20,656 nt of DNA from the NCBI GenBank assembly GCA_036897625.1, contig JAYMTA010001314.1:1-20656 (forward strand), read 5' to 3'. Each line of letters opens with the position of its first letter. Positions within the stretch are counted from its first letter, which is position 1. The stretch comes from Pelargonium cotyledonis. Lineage: Eukaryota; Streptophyta; Magnoliopsida; Geraniales; Geraniaceae. The notes under the pieces were generated by a model. That model was not told where the DNA came from. It did not search any database and was given only the letters and a program-made list of their open reading frames with translations. The position numbers and the translations under genes are program-made. This document shows positions 1-18,109 of the stretch, piece after piece.

Positions 1-1098
1 TTGTAATTTTTTTAATGACCAAACTACACTTGTTCTTCTTCTTCAATTGTTTGAAGATTCCGGCGACCATATGAATTTTTCGGTCGCCGAAATCTGTACT
101 TTCAACGCGGGGAATTATGAACTTGAACGAAAATTTTCAAATTAAATTATAATGAACACAAATTATACCAAATCAGACATAACCAAACCCAAATCATATG
201 AAATCAAACCCTAACTAAACCAAGAACCAAATCATGCCAGAAACTGGCCTTGATTCATGGCCGGTGGTGGGCGTGCGTGGTCAAAAAGAGCCGGTCAGAT
301 ATGACCAGGCCTTTTCGGAGTCGTGCTTGGAGAGAGAGAGAGAGTCGTGCTTGGAGAGAGAGAGTCGTGCTCGGAGAGAGAGAGAGAGAGGTGGTTGGAG
401 ACAGAGTGCGTGCTCGAAGTCGTGGCCGTCGATGGAGATGAGCCCAGTCGAGACCAGGAGCTGTGGCCGGAGAGAGAGAGCTCCGATCCAGATCGACGTG
501 GTTGGTGGTCGTCGGTGTTTCAGATATTCGGAGCATTGCCCAGATCTGGGCAAGCCGAGCCACCTCGGGGGTCGATGGCGGCAACGAAGGCGACCTCCGC
601 TCCTTCGACCGGTGCAGGCGATGGAGATCGAACGGCCGGTGCAGACTGTTCATCTTCTTTTTTTTTTTTGAAATTTATGCTTAACCCTGTTTGGTTGTGC
701 TTATTTGGCTAAGGGTCTGTTTGGCAAGTGAATCATAAGGGTAGTTTAGTCTTTTCAATTTTAAACTAACAGAGTTATAATAGAATTTTTTTTGCAAGTT
801 TTGGTGGGTTTTTGTTTAAGCTGATCTCCAAGATGAGTTGTGCAAAATGTGCCAACCCCATAGTGGATTACTGCAATTTACCCTTGATAAAATGAATACT
901 AAATGGAAAGAAAAATGAAACTTAACTAGGTACCAATTTAACACCAAAAATATAGGTCGGATAAAAAAAAGTGTGTCAGAAATTCCGAAAAGGTTTTATG
1001 TAATTTGAGTGAAATAAGTTTAGAGCGAAAGTATCGGCAAGAGACTTTGTCATAAAGCCAAAAGGATCAGTTACGTAAGACTTTTTCAAATGAAACCA
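1..1098. other. upstream intergenic region, no supported gene
   Basis: This is AT-rich DNA interrupted by a GC-rich stretch at about 230-650. A small perfect 8-bp stem (CGGCGACC at 61-68, GGTCGCCG at 82-89) lies near the left edge, and a telo-box-like AAACCCTAA at 206-214. Overlapping frames of 60-145 codons exist on both strands in the GC-rich part. They are rich in Arg, Ser and Glu because of the GA repeats, show no recognisable domain, and I do not call them genes. The phrase at 710-728 (GGGTCTGTTTGGCAAGTG) is of a kind often seen at plant transposon ends, but I could not find a partner end. Confidence 0.5.
317..390. repeat. GA microsatellite with an interspersed TCGTGCTTGG motif
   Basis: Runs of GA, 4-7 dinucleotides long, are separated three times by TCGTGCTTGG or TCGTGCTCGG, forming a short compound minisatellite. 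A further GA run lies at 469-480. Seen directly. On the minus strand it reads as CT-rich DNA, like many plant 5' leaders, but no gene could be tied to it. Confidence 0.8.
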
Positions 1099-1105
1099 TA
1101 TATAG
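1099..1105 (+). promoter_or_regulatory. probable TATA box of the glucosylceramidase gene
   Basis: TATATAG lies about 30 bp before a pyrimidine-rich leader that ends in a strong splice donor at 1213/1214. Position and composition fit a plant core promoter. The start site (around 1130) is inferred, not seen. Confidence 0.5.
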
Positions 1106-1129
1106 ACAGTCACAACATTGATCACTTTC

Positions 1130-1213
1130 GCTCCGTATTCTATGTGAGATTTTGTTTCTACAGTTGCCCAAATACTCCATCAGTTCCATCACATTTCAAT
1201 TTCAATTTGATAG
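1130..1213 (+). other. non-coding first exon (5' leader) of the glucosylceramidase gene
   Basis: The exon ends at ATAG|GTGAGTAAG, a near-perfect plant donor. Its partner acceptor is TTTTCAG at 2711-2717, giving a 1.5-kb leader intron (1214-2717). The left end is only an estimate from the TATA box. A second exon of 76 nt (2718-2793) then supplies 40 nt of leader and the first 12 codons. A leader intron of this kind is common in plant housekeeping genes. An alternative acceptor (TTTCTACAG, near 1160) could mean the true leader is more complex. Confidence 0.45.
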
Positions 1214-1880
1214 GTGAGTAAGCTTTCATTTTCTTCATTTCTATGCCTCAAATATTTCATCATCTCAATGCCAAATTATTTGAGACTGGTTTGGGCTTTT
1301 TTTTCTTCATCTTCTTCTTCTTTCTCTTATTACTAGTGTTAATCATTTTGCAGCGAACTATATGTAAAATCAATTGCATTTATGTATTATAGTTATAATT
1401 TTGTTTTTGTTTGTGGTGAATAGAGATGAGTCTAGAATTTTTGTTGTCTTGGGCAAGCAAGAATCAAAATTTCATTGAGTAATAGAGGCAAATATGGAAA
1501 CTGAGAGCAAGCACCCTCAACCACTCTATTATTGGCTGAGACTTGCACAAAGAAATCATATTCACCCACAAACTTATTGAGGATGTATGGATGATAATTC
1601 GTTACATGTCAAATTTTGTAGGTTTGGATGAGTTTCAAACATTAAACTAATTGTGGAAATTGTGGATGGCAAATATAAAATGTTTTATAAACAATATGTA
1701 TATTTATAGAAGAAATTTTGATTACGGGGACAACTGGCTCCACAACACTCACAAGATCCGTCCCTGTTGTGAAATGGAATCTATCATGTGAATATGTAGT
1801 TACGTTTTCTTCTCTCTTTAGGTCGGTATACTTATTAGGTGAGTTAATACATAAATATCAATACAAACTATTAATGTCCC

Positions 1881-2024
1881 TCATTGAAAGAATATGAATT
1901 CTATCACACCACTTAATATACACGTTGCGTCCTCCACCTATTAACTTAAGCTTTTGGGTTGGATCAAATTTAAAATGGTATTAGAGTTGGTTCTGTTTGG
2001 GTCTAGTGACCCGTCTTTGTTGTC
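1881..2024 (+). mobile_element. relic of an LTR end joined to a tRNA-iMet-type primer binding site
   Basis: TGGTATTAGAGTTGG (1976-1990) is two changes from TGGTATCAGAGC, the complement of the plant initiator tRNA-Met 3' end that many plant LTR elements use as primer site. The sequence on either side (AAAGAATATGAA, CACTTAATAT, CTTTTGGGTT, then CTAGTGACCCGT) recurs in the same order at 3484-3630 in intron 2. A 37-bp partial duplication follows (TTTGGG at 1996 and 2033). No coding part remains. Confidence 0.55.
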
Positions 2025-2355
2025 TTCCTCTATTTGGGCCTAGGGACCTGTCTCTGTTGCATCCCTTCTTATTCCATGTATAAGATTGGAATCGTTGTAA
2101 ATAGGATATCATACTCCAAGAACTGTGATCCAAAATATACAATTAACACTTTGATTCTCGGACCTCGGTTTCGAAATTTTTGAAAAGTTTAAGCTCTCTT
2201 CTTTCTGATGCATCTCTTTATATGCTTATTCTCCAAATTGCCATCAAGTTGGCAAGTTACCTACTTGAATATCATTCTAGTAAAGAATATAAATATGTAA
2301 TTCGTTGATGAAGCTAAATCACACATCCTGTCTATAGTCTTTTTACAACTTTAGC

Positions 2356-2565
2356 TCAATTTGGTGGTTAAACTTTGAGACAAAATTAAAGTAGTGGTTG
2401 AACTTTTAAAAGTTGCATACTAGTAACTTAACTTTCAAAAGTTAAACAAACTAGGGGTCACCGTTAGATATCAATTAACTTTAATTGTTAATTGCTAATT
2501 TTGTGACTTTTGAAAGTTCAGCCAACACTTTGACTTTTCGCCTCGAAGTTCAGCTACCAAATTGA
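2356..2565. mobile_element. fold-back MITE-like element with about 60-bp terminal inverted repeats
   Basis: The left arm (2356-2414, beginning TCAATTTGGTGG) is the approximate reverse complement of the right arm (2506-2565, ending CTACCAAATTGA). Arms are about 80% matched and collinear over their whole length, including the shared GAACTTTTAAAAGTT-type segment. The interior is about 90 bp of AT-rich sequence without an ORF. No clear target-site duplication was identified, so the superfamily is unassigned. Confidence 0.7.
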
Positions 2566-2757
2566 ATTAAAATCCATCTTACAAGCTGTTCAATGTTCAC
2601 TATAAATTCCTTGATTTCAATTTTTAACATTCATTTTCATGTGCAACATATTTTCTTATATGCGTTAGACTTTACTCTTTGGTTGTTGCATGATCAGCCT
2701 TTTTATTATGTTTTCAGAGTATCTAGGCAAGACGGATACGGATTTTGAAGAGGAAAA

Positions 2758-12128
<9,371 letters not shown>

Positions 12129-12276
12129 TTTGTAATTAATTAGATCATTTCAACATTTAAGTTCATGGCATTTTCATTTGGTGGCTAAATGTGTATATTT
12201 ATTAAACAAATCTAGTGAGTAGAATGAGATCAAGGGTTTAATGAGTTTTTGAATTGTTTGTTGAGTCCAATATTGA

Positions 12277-12282
12277 AATAAA
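12277..12282 (+). terminator. poly(A) signal of the glucosylceramidase gene
   Basis: AATAAA, about 150 nt after the TAA stop, followed by a GT-rich stretch (GTGTGATATTGTTGC). This fits a plant 3' end. No competing AATAAA precedes it after the stop. Confidence 0.5.
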
Positions 12283-12560
12283 GTGTGATATTGTTGCATG
12301 CTTTTCAGATTAGTTCAAATTGTTTCAGTTTGGTGATTTGCAATTTTTCAAATGATAATGATATGTTTAGAAACCAACATTTCATTTGAAAGGCTGGACT
12401 TAGGTCAAATCTAATGTTAGATGATGTGTCTTTTTGACCTGGGGTCAAGTGTAAGCATAGTAGGAGAGTCTGTGTTGTTGTTGTAGAGCTTCTTTTCCAC
12501 AAATGCAAATGTAACTAGCTTAGTGTTCAAGTCCTTATCAAATTCTTTTAAGTGTCCAGC
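12283..12560. other. short spacer, nothing recognised
   Basis: AT-rich sequence between the gene end and the start of retroelement-like DNA. A minus-strand frame of 67 codons here has no recognisable content. Confidence 0.4.
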
Positions 12561-12838
12561 TGTCAAGTCTTGAGTGCTTAGGGATGATGTATAGAGTATA
12601 GGGTTTAGGGTCTTAAATCCACTTCAAAGCTAAGGTGTCTTCTAGCTTCAATAACCTGTAGCTTGTGAGAAGAAAACACACCAAAGGAACAAAGGCATGA
12701 GGTGGTGTTACCAGGACTCCGCCTCAGGCGTGAGAGTAAGTCCTTGTACGGTAGACACAAATGCTCTCAGAGAGAAGTAAATGTAGAAATGAACTGAGAT
12801 TGTGATATTTAGGATCTCTTTCCATATAGGGGAAGGGG

Positions 12839-12846
12839 TATTTATA
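12839..12846 (-). promoter_or_regulatory. LTR TATA box
   Basis: TATAAATA on the minus strand, in a locally C-rich context (TATAAATACCCC). It is the only strong TATA motif seen in this block and has the gag-compatible orientation. Confidence 0.45.
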
Positions 12847-13056
12847 GGCTTCTTACCACCTTGCGCCACATATTGTGACGTGATTGATTGATGGAGATAA
12901 GAGGCCCATCAAGGCCCATTTGGCTTTCCAATCCCTAATGACCCACTTGGTTTATTGTCCACTTTGAGCCCGTTTGTGTTGTTGGGCTCCTTCTTTGCCT
13001 TGAAGGCGTTGCTCAGGCGTGTTGGAGAGTCGGGCGTGTCCCGTAAACCTCTTGTG

Positions 13057-13247
13057 AGGTGAGAACTCGCCAAGACCCTTGGTGAGCTAGTGTCTCGCAA
13101 GGTATAGTCATGGGCACTTGGGAGTGTTATTTGTGTTCCATCTAGGGGCTTGTGTTTAGCATGGAGACTTGAGTGGTATGAGAGCTCGTCAAGACCCTTA
13201 GTGAGCTAGTACCTTGCAAGGTATAGTCGTAGGTGTTTGAGAGTGTT
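13057..13247. repeat. two copies of a 72-bp block spaced 119 bp
   Basis: Both copies contain AAGACCCTT, GTGAGCTAGT, TCGCAAGGTATAGTC or TTGCAAGGTATAGTC, and GAGTGTT in the same order (copy 1 at 13057-13128, copy 2 at 13176-13247). They are about 80% alike, inside the LTR-like segment. Confidence 0.8.
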
Positions 13248-13413
13248 GAGGTTGGGAGAGCTTGTTGAAGGGTTTCAAGGGTGTTTAGGCAAGGTTGGAG
13301 CCTTGTTTCGGCCTCATAGGAGTGTATGGAGTTGCAGGGCATTATCCGTGGTCAAAGGAGGTGTCCATAGGGTGACAGGGCATGAATTACACCAAAAAAA
13401 GTTAGAACACGTC

Positions 13414-13451
13414 AATTGTCGCGACAATTAGCCTAAATTGTCAGGGCAATT
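13414..13451. repeat. 16-bp perfect palindrome with an imperfect second copy
   Basis: AATTGTCGCGACAATT (13414-13429) is a perfect palindrome. Twenty-two bases on, AATTGTCAGGGCAATT (13436-13451) is the same site with a damaged centre. Such paired sites could bind a dimeric protein or be chance; nothing here decides it. Confidence 0.75.
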
Positions 13452-13940
13452 GGAGTATGTTTTACCATGTTTTATCTGTTTTACCCTTGGGAGTGTTTTC
13501 AATGGTCATCTTGAGAGGCTTTTGGCTCTTGGTTGTTTTGGACTCCTTCAAGGCTCTTGAGGCTTTTCATAGGTGGCTTGTGGCCTCCTTAGGATCTTGT
13601 GAGGCTTATGGAACCTTGAGCAGGGCCTGGTCAATATTAGGCGTCTGGCCTGTTGTGAGGCTCCTGGTCTATTTTAGTCACTTCTAGTTGTCTAGACTGT
13701 TCAATGAGCTCTCCAAGCCTTTGCATGGTCTAAGATAGGCATTGGTTGATTTGTTCACACCTATTAGTGTTGTTGCATGACTTGGACCCTAGTCTTGAAT
13801 TTTGACTTCTCGGACCCGAGTCGGGCGACCCAGGAGATTTTGCTCTGCCATGTGTTGTCTTGTTAGTCGCTCTAGAACTTATGGTTTTTTAGGTAGCATC
13901 AACTCCCTACTCCTAGCAATTCTTATTCTATTCATTGAAT
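13452..13940. other. retroelement-like DNA, no gene recognised
   Basis: The phrase GAGGCTT/GGCTCTT recurs irregularly (13510-13670), suggesting an old tandem repeat. A plus-strand frame of 76 codons at 13457-13687 is hydrophobic by composition but has no family resemblance. A small inverted repeat (CCCGA/TCGGG) lies near 13825. Confidence 0.4.
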
Positions 13941-14081
13941 CTTCCAAGGGGGTTCGCTGAGGGTCGTTGAGTCTTGTTATCTTCATTCTTCCAAGGGAGT
14001 TCGTAGAGGGCCCTTGGGTCTTGATGTCTTCATTCTTTTAAGGAGGTTTGTAGAGGGCCCTTGGGTCTTGTGCCTCCATGG
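13941..14081. repeat. 47-bp tandem repeat, 3 copies
   Basis: CTTCCAAGGG (13941), CTTCCAAGGG (13988) and CTTTTAAGG (14035) mark units spaced exactly 47 bp, each followed by TTCGTAGAGGGCCCTTGGGT or a variant. Confidence 0.8.
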
Positions 14082-14299
14082 AGAGGCTGAATTCATTCAA
14101 AGGGAAGAGGACTTAGTTTTGGATAAGAGTTATCTTGAGGGAGCTTTGGGGAGGCCATGAAAGAGGTCTTGATGAAGCTTTGTCAAGGTGAGCCTTAGGG
14201 GAAAGGTGAGTACTCCAAATAATTTTTCACTTAACCAAATTATGAATTGTTGGCCTCTTGGGGTGACCTTGCTTGCATAAGGTGTTGCGGGGTCATTGG

Positions 14300-14625
14300 A
14301 GGAGACCAGAGTCATTCGTTGGGGTGAGGAGAGAAGGGGTCATGGAGATAGACAACAATGGCTCGTAGGGTCAAGGAGAGGTATGGTCACAGAGGATGAC
14401 TAATAATGGCTCACATGGGCGAGGTGATGAGGGGTCATAGAGATGACACTTTATGGCTCGCTGGAGCAAGAAAAGGTATGGTAATGGGAGATGACCAATA
14501 CTAGCTCAAAGGGGCGAGTAGAGGAGGGGTCATAGAGATGACCCTTTATGGCTCGTTGGAGCGAGGAGCGCTATGATCATGGGATGCCCATCAATGGCTT
14601 GCAGAGGTGAGGAGAGGAGTGATGA
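14300..14625. repeat. about 95-bp dimeric tandem repeat built of two 47-bp-like units
   Basis: The word ATGGCTCG or a variant occurs at 14358, 14406, 14453, 14502, 14548 and 14594 (spacing 46-49). Two unit types alternate: one with GGTATGGT and one with GGGGTCATAGAGATGAC. The true period is therefore about 95 bp, with about 3.5 copies. Confidence 0.8.
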
Positions 14626-14709
14626 GCACTCTCCAAGACTTTTTGGAGTATTTATCATGGTTGAATCTTCTTTTCCAATACTTATAATTGTGTAGAACTT
14701 TATTCATTC

Positions 14710-15375
14710 AATAATAGGGTTGACTAATGTTGTCAAGTCATAGATGTCTATCCTTTAATGTTGGAGTTGACCCATGATGTCAAGGCATGATGGTCTATCC
14801 TTCAATTGCGAGTTTAAACCATACTTATCAAGCATACCAATTGATCCTCTAATGGTGAGGTTGATCCATGTTGTCAAGGCATGATGATCAATCCTCCAAT
14901 GGTGAAGTCGACCCATGTTGTCCAGGCATGGATGTCAATTCTACAATGGCGAGGTTGACCAAGGCTTGTCAAACATGAAAATCGATCCTCTAATGGTGAG
15001 GTTGATCCATGTTGCCAAGGCATGAAGATCAATCCTCCAATGGTGAGGTTGACCCATGTTGTCCAAGCATTGAGGTCAATTTTTTAATGGTGAGGCTGAC
15101 CCAGGCTTGACAAGCATGAAAATCGATTCTCCAATGGCGAGGTTGATCCATGTTGTCAATGCATGATGATCAATCCTCCAATGGTGAGGTCGACCCATGT
15201 TGTCCAGGCACGAAGCTCAATTCTTCAATGGCAAGGTTGACCTAGTCTTGTCAAGCATGGAAATCAGTCCTCAATTGGTGATGTTGATCCATGTTGTCAA
15301 GGCATGATGATCAATCATCCAATGGTGAGGTTGACTCATGTTTTCTAGGCATTAAGTTTAATTTTTCATTGGTGG
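14710..15375. repeat. 47-bp tandem array (about 14 units) with 141-bp higher-order period
   Basis: The AATGGTGAGG position recurs at 14757, 14804, 14851, 14898, 14945, 14992, 15039, 15086, 15133, 15180, 15227, 15274, 15321 and about 15368, every 47 bp without an indel. From 14851 three unit types cycle: A (CCATGTTGTCAAGGCATGAT), B (CCCATGTTGTCCAGGCA) and C (AGGCTTGTCAAACATGAAA or a variant). This gives a 3 x 47 = 141-bp higher-order repeat. There is no coding potential. Confidence 0.93.
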
Positions 15376-15409
15376 AGAAGGTAGGGAAGAGCAAGGTTGT
15401 TGTCGCTTC

Positions 15410-15640
15410 GATGAGGGGTGGTTTTGACCAATAGTCTCACATAGAGGTAGAGGGTGAGGCACTTAAGGCTCTTGGTCTGGTGACTCTAAGAACCACCGAA
15501 AGAAGGATATAACATGCCTAACTCTTGTGTGCATGATTGCAGTTTATCGGTGTTTGAGTGATTGATGTGTTCATCCAAGCCTTTTTACACTTGGGGAGAA
15601 AGACTTGAGTCTTACACTTTCTCTATAACTTCTTAGTAAA
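15410..15640 (-). pseudogene. remnant of the gag 5' region, collinear with 19740-19925
   Basis: It matches the start of the gag-like frame. GAGGCACTT, TTGGT..GGTGACT, GATGTGTTCA.CCAAGCC and AGACTTGAGTCTT occur in the same order. The distance from GGTGACT to GATGTGTTCA is about 84 bp here and about 85 bp at 19773-19858. It has no open frame of useful length. It borders the 47-bp array on one side and a 19-bp array on the other, so the rest of gag is missing. Confidence 0.65.
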
Positions 15641-15930
15641 CTCCAAGTCAAGGCTTGTGTTCCAAAAGAAGGCTTATGCTCTAAGGAAGGCTTAAGCTCC
15701 ATGCGGAGGCTTATGCTTTACGGGGAAGCTTATGCTTCATGGGGAGGCTTTATGCTGCGCATGGAGGATTGTGCTCCGCATATGGGCTTGTACTCCGTGA
15801 GAAGGATTGAGCATAAAGGGAGACTTGAGCTCTATGAGAGAACTATTGTGCTCCGCGAGGAGGCTCATACTCCACGGGGAGGCTTTCACTCTAAGGGGAG
15901 GCTTATGCTCTGTGAGGAGGCTTAGGCCCC
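15640..15930. repeat. degenerate tandem array of about 19 bp
   Basis: Variants of GGAGGCTTATGCTCYRYGG repeat about 14 times with spacings of 18-21 bp (for example 15671, 15689, 15708, 15727, 15746). A plus-strand frame of 74 codons (15701-15925) is only the translation of this repeat. Confidence 0.8.
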
Positions 15931-15939
15931 GGGGGGATG

Positions 15940-17166
15940 CTTTGAGGATGAGATAACCTTATTGGAGGAGGCTCTTGTTGATGAGGTTTCCTCCTTGGTG
16001 AAGGCTCATCTAGAGGAAAGTGCTTCCATGGGAAGGAACATATTGCTGAGATTGCCTTCTTGAAGGAGGGCTTTCAGCGGGAGCAAGAGTCCATGACCAA
16101 GGCGTATGAGGCGCGCTTGGGAGATGCTAAGAGGGAGAATCTTGCTCTTAAGGCTAGATTTGAGAACTTAGAGCAAGAGGTAAGGACTCTTTAGGAGGTT
16201 AGAGAGGCTTCTACTGCCTTTCTGAGGGCATCTAAGGCCAAGGTGACTAGCTTGTAGAGGCCATTGAGAAGAGAGAGGCTGCAACTGCTTCATATGTGAA
16301 GCTGAAGAAAGGCAGGTCAGTCCCTTATCTCATCTCCTGAGGTTGTTAGTTCCCTTTATTATTTTTATTGCTTTCGGCTTAGGGTAGCTTCCATGTTAGA
16401 CTTCAATACATATAAAATGCATGTCTAGGTTGAGTACCACAACCTTAGGCTTGTCTTGGCATCTTCAATTTTTTGAAATTTTCTTATCTTTTCTTCCTTA
16501 GTTGCTTATCCTTCTCATATATGCTTGACGAATCTCTATGTCTTTCTTCAGGCCCAAAAGGAAGTTGTCTACCTCAAGGCTAGCATTGAGAAGGGCAAGT
16601 TAGTTGCTCCTTGTGAGGACACCCAAACTATTATTGATGGTTACTTGAAGAGCCCAGAGTTTGCTAATAAGATGGGTAACAAGGTCCGCTAGGGTCATTC
16701 CCAAGGGAGGAACGAGCTACTTTGCATTGCTGCCAATGATAAAGTTCTTCCTGCCATTTTGAAGAAGTGGTTCATGGCTACTACTTGTAAGCCTAAGCTG
16801 AAGCCCTACCATTGTTGGATCCCATTTACTGTGGACCAATACCTAGACACCCAAGAGTATGACAAGAGAGGATATGGAGGGTTGACTCCATAGGTAGCGC
16901 TAGAGCTGGACTGTATGGAGACCTTTGAGGGGAGGTATCAGGGGTGCTCTAGCTATGTCTATTCCATAGATGGACATATTCGTGATGTTGAGGCCTGCTA
17001 CGGCCTTAAATAACGTTGGCTTCTTGCTTGTGACCGTCTTATTGGAGTGCTTCTGCCTGATGGTCTTCACTGCAACATGTCGGGTCTGAGGGAGCCCATT
17101 AAGCAGGTTGAGTATATGGAGGACCCTAATGAGTTTGTCACACTTGAGCTACCTGAGGCGTCGTGA
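15940..17166 (+). pseudogene. decayed coiled-coil ORF, opposite in strand to gag
   Basis: The plus strand carries a broken reading frame. Part 1 (16036-16315) reads as a charged, heptad-like coiled coil (EHIAEIAFLKEG, then AKRENLALKARFENLEQEV) with stops at 16192 and 16255 and at least one frameshift. GT at 16316 and a TTCTTCAG acceptor ending at 16551 suggest an intron, although phases do not join cleanly. Part 2 (16552-17166, 205 codons, ending TGA) includes YLKSPEFANKMGNK and CKPKLKPYHCWIPFTVDQYL, with stops at 16690, 16891 and 17011. I do not recognise the family with certainty. Antisense extra ORFs are known in Tat-lineage plant Ty3/gypsy elements, and this fits that description. It is not functional as read. 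Confidence 0.6.
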
Positions 17167-17389
17167 GCTTATTGGAATTTACCCTTTATTTATTGCTTCT
17201 TCAGCTGTAGACTTTGTACGTGGTCCCCAATTTATGGTAACCTCGATTTTGATGGAGTTAGAGTATGAATGAACTCTATGTTGTGTGCATACTTGAATGT
17301 ATGCTTGAATATTTGTTCCATGTCTTCCATAATTCTTTAAAAGTGCTTGTGTTCCCTAGGGTAGAGTCGTATGAGACGTACATTCATTT
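17167..17389. other. spacer after the coiled-coil pseudogene, nothing recognised
   Basis: T-rich sequence that could be the 3' untranslated part of the opposite-strand ORF. No clear poly(A) signal is seen. Confidence 0.35.
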
Positions 17390-18109
17390 AGGGATGAAAG
17401 AGTGTTAGGCATGTTTCTTTGCCCCCAAGTGTGTTGAAGATATCCTTCAGTAGATGGCCTTGGACTCCATAGATGGCACCCCTTGAGGTGGCTTCTCGCA
17501 TCTTAGGCTTGTATTTATTGAAGTGTTGCCTCGTTTGAGGGCAAACATTAGGCTTGGGGGTGTGTCCCCTTGCATTCTCGAAGGGTACGAGGCAAGGTTG
17601 TGCATATTACAGGGTGTGAGGCTAAGCTACACACAAAAGCTAGGTTGATCCATGTTGTCAAGGTATGACAATTAGTTCTTCAATGGCGGAGCAAACCCAT
17701 GTTGTCAAGGCATGGAGTTTCATCCTTCGATGGGGCAGTCAACCCATGACGTCGAAGCTTGGAGGTCTATCATTCGATGGTAGAGTCGACCCTAGATTAT
17801 CGAAGCATGGAGTTCTATCCTTCAATGGTGGAGGGGTGTAAGGCTTGTTTCTTTACCCCTCCAAGTGTGTTGAGGCAATCCGTTGATGGATGGCTCAGGT
17901 CTCTAAGGATGGCACCCTTTGAGGTAGCTTCTCGCCTGAGAGAATTTTCTTTTTTTGGTGACAAGTGTTTTGTATGGGGTGAGTCCTCTAGATATTATGT
18001 TGGTAGGAGCTGAGGCCGTACACTTGTTGTGTTGTCCCTTTCGAGGAAAAACACCAAGCATGGGGTGTATGCCCCTTGTAAGCTTGTTAGAGTGTGAGTT
18101 GTGATGCAC
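17390..18109. repeat. two copies of a roughly 250-bp module flanking a 47-bp array
   Basis: Copy 1 (about 17390-17640) and copy 2 (about 17830-18109) share GTTTCTTTGCCCC/GTTTCTTTACCCC, CCAAGTGTGTTGA, GATGGCACCC.TTGAGGT.GCTTCTCGC and GGGGTGTGTCCCC/GGGGTGTATGCCCC in order. The offset is 437 bp at the left and about 505 bp at the right, so copy 2 has about 70 bp of extra sequence. Confidence 0.75.
17641..17828. repeat. 47-bp tandem array, 4 units, same family as 14710-15375
   Basis: AATGG/GATGG positions at 17682, 17729, 17776 and 17824 are 47-48 bp apart. The unit opens with GTTGATCCATGTTGTCAAGG, nearly identical to unit type A of the large array 2.3 kb away. Confidence 0.85.

Larger units (their letters stand above)
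1214..2717 (+). other. intron 1 (leader intron), 1.5 kb, with transposon relics
   Basis: Bounded by GTGAGT and TTTTCAG. It contains an LTR-end relic (1881-2024) and a fold-back element (2356-2565), described separately. The remainder is AT-rich with a T-rich, TTC-repeating stretch at 1299-1330 and shows no gene. Confidence 0.6.
12561..13260 (-). mobile_element. LTR-like segment of a minus-strand retroelement
   Basis: Read on the minus strand, this resembles a promoter-bearing LTR: TATAAATACCCC, then about 250 nt of leader-like sequence ending in TTGACA at 12561, a possible LTR terminus (TGTC on the plus strand). The orientation agrees with the gag-like frame further right, so this would be the 3' LTR. 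A matching second LTR was not found in the window and may lie beyond 20656 or be lost. The right boundary is not defined. Confidence 0.4.

Noticed and set aside
234..712. Overlapping ORFs of up to 145 codons in the GA-rich block
   Set aside because: They occur in several frames on both strands, are made of repeat-derived Arg/Glu/Ser runs, and show no domain or codon signal.
14710..15375. CRISPR-like array because of regular spacing
   Set aside because: The whole 47-bp unit is repeated, there are no unique spacers, and the host is a plant.
15701..15925. 74-codon plus-strand ORF
   Set aside because: It is the translation of the degenerate 19-bp array.
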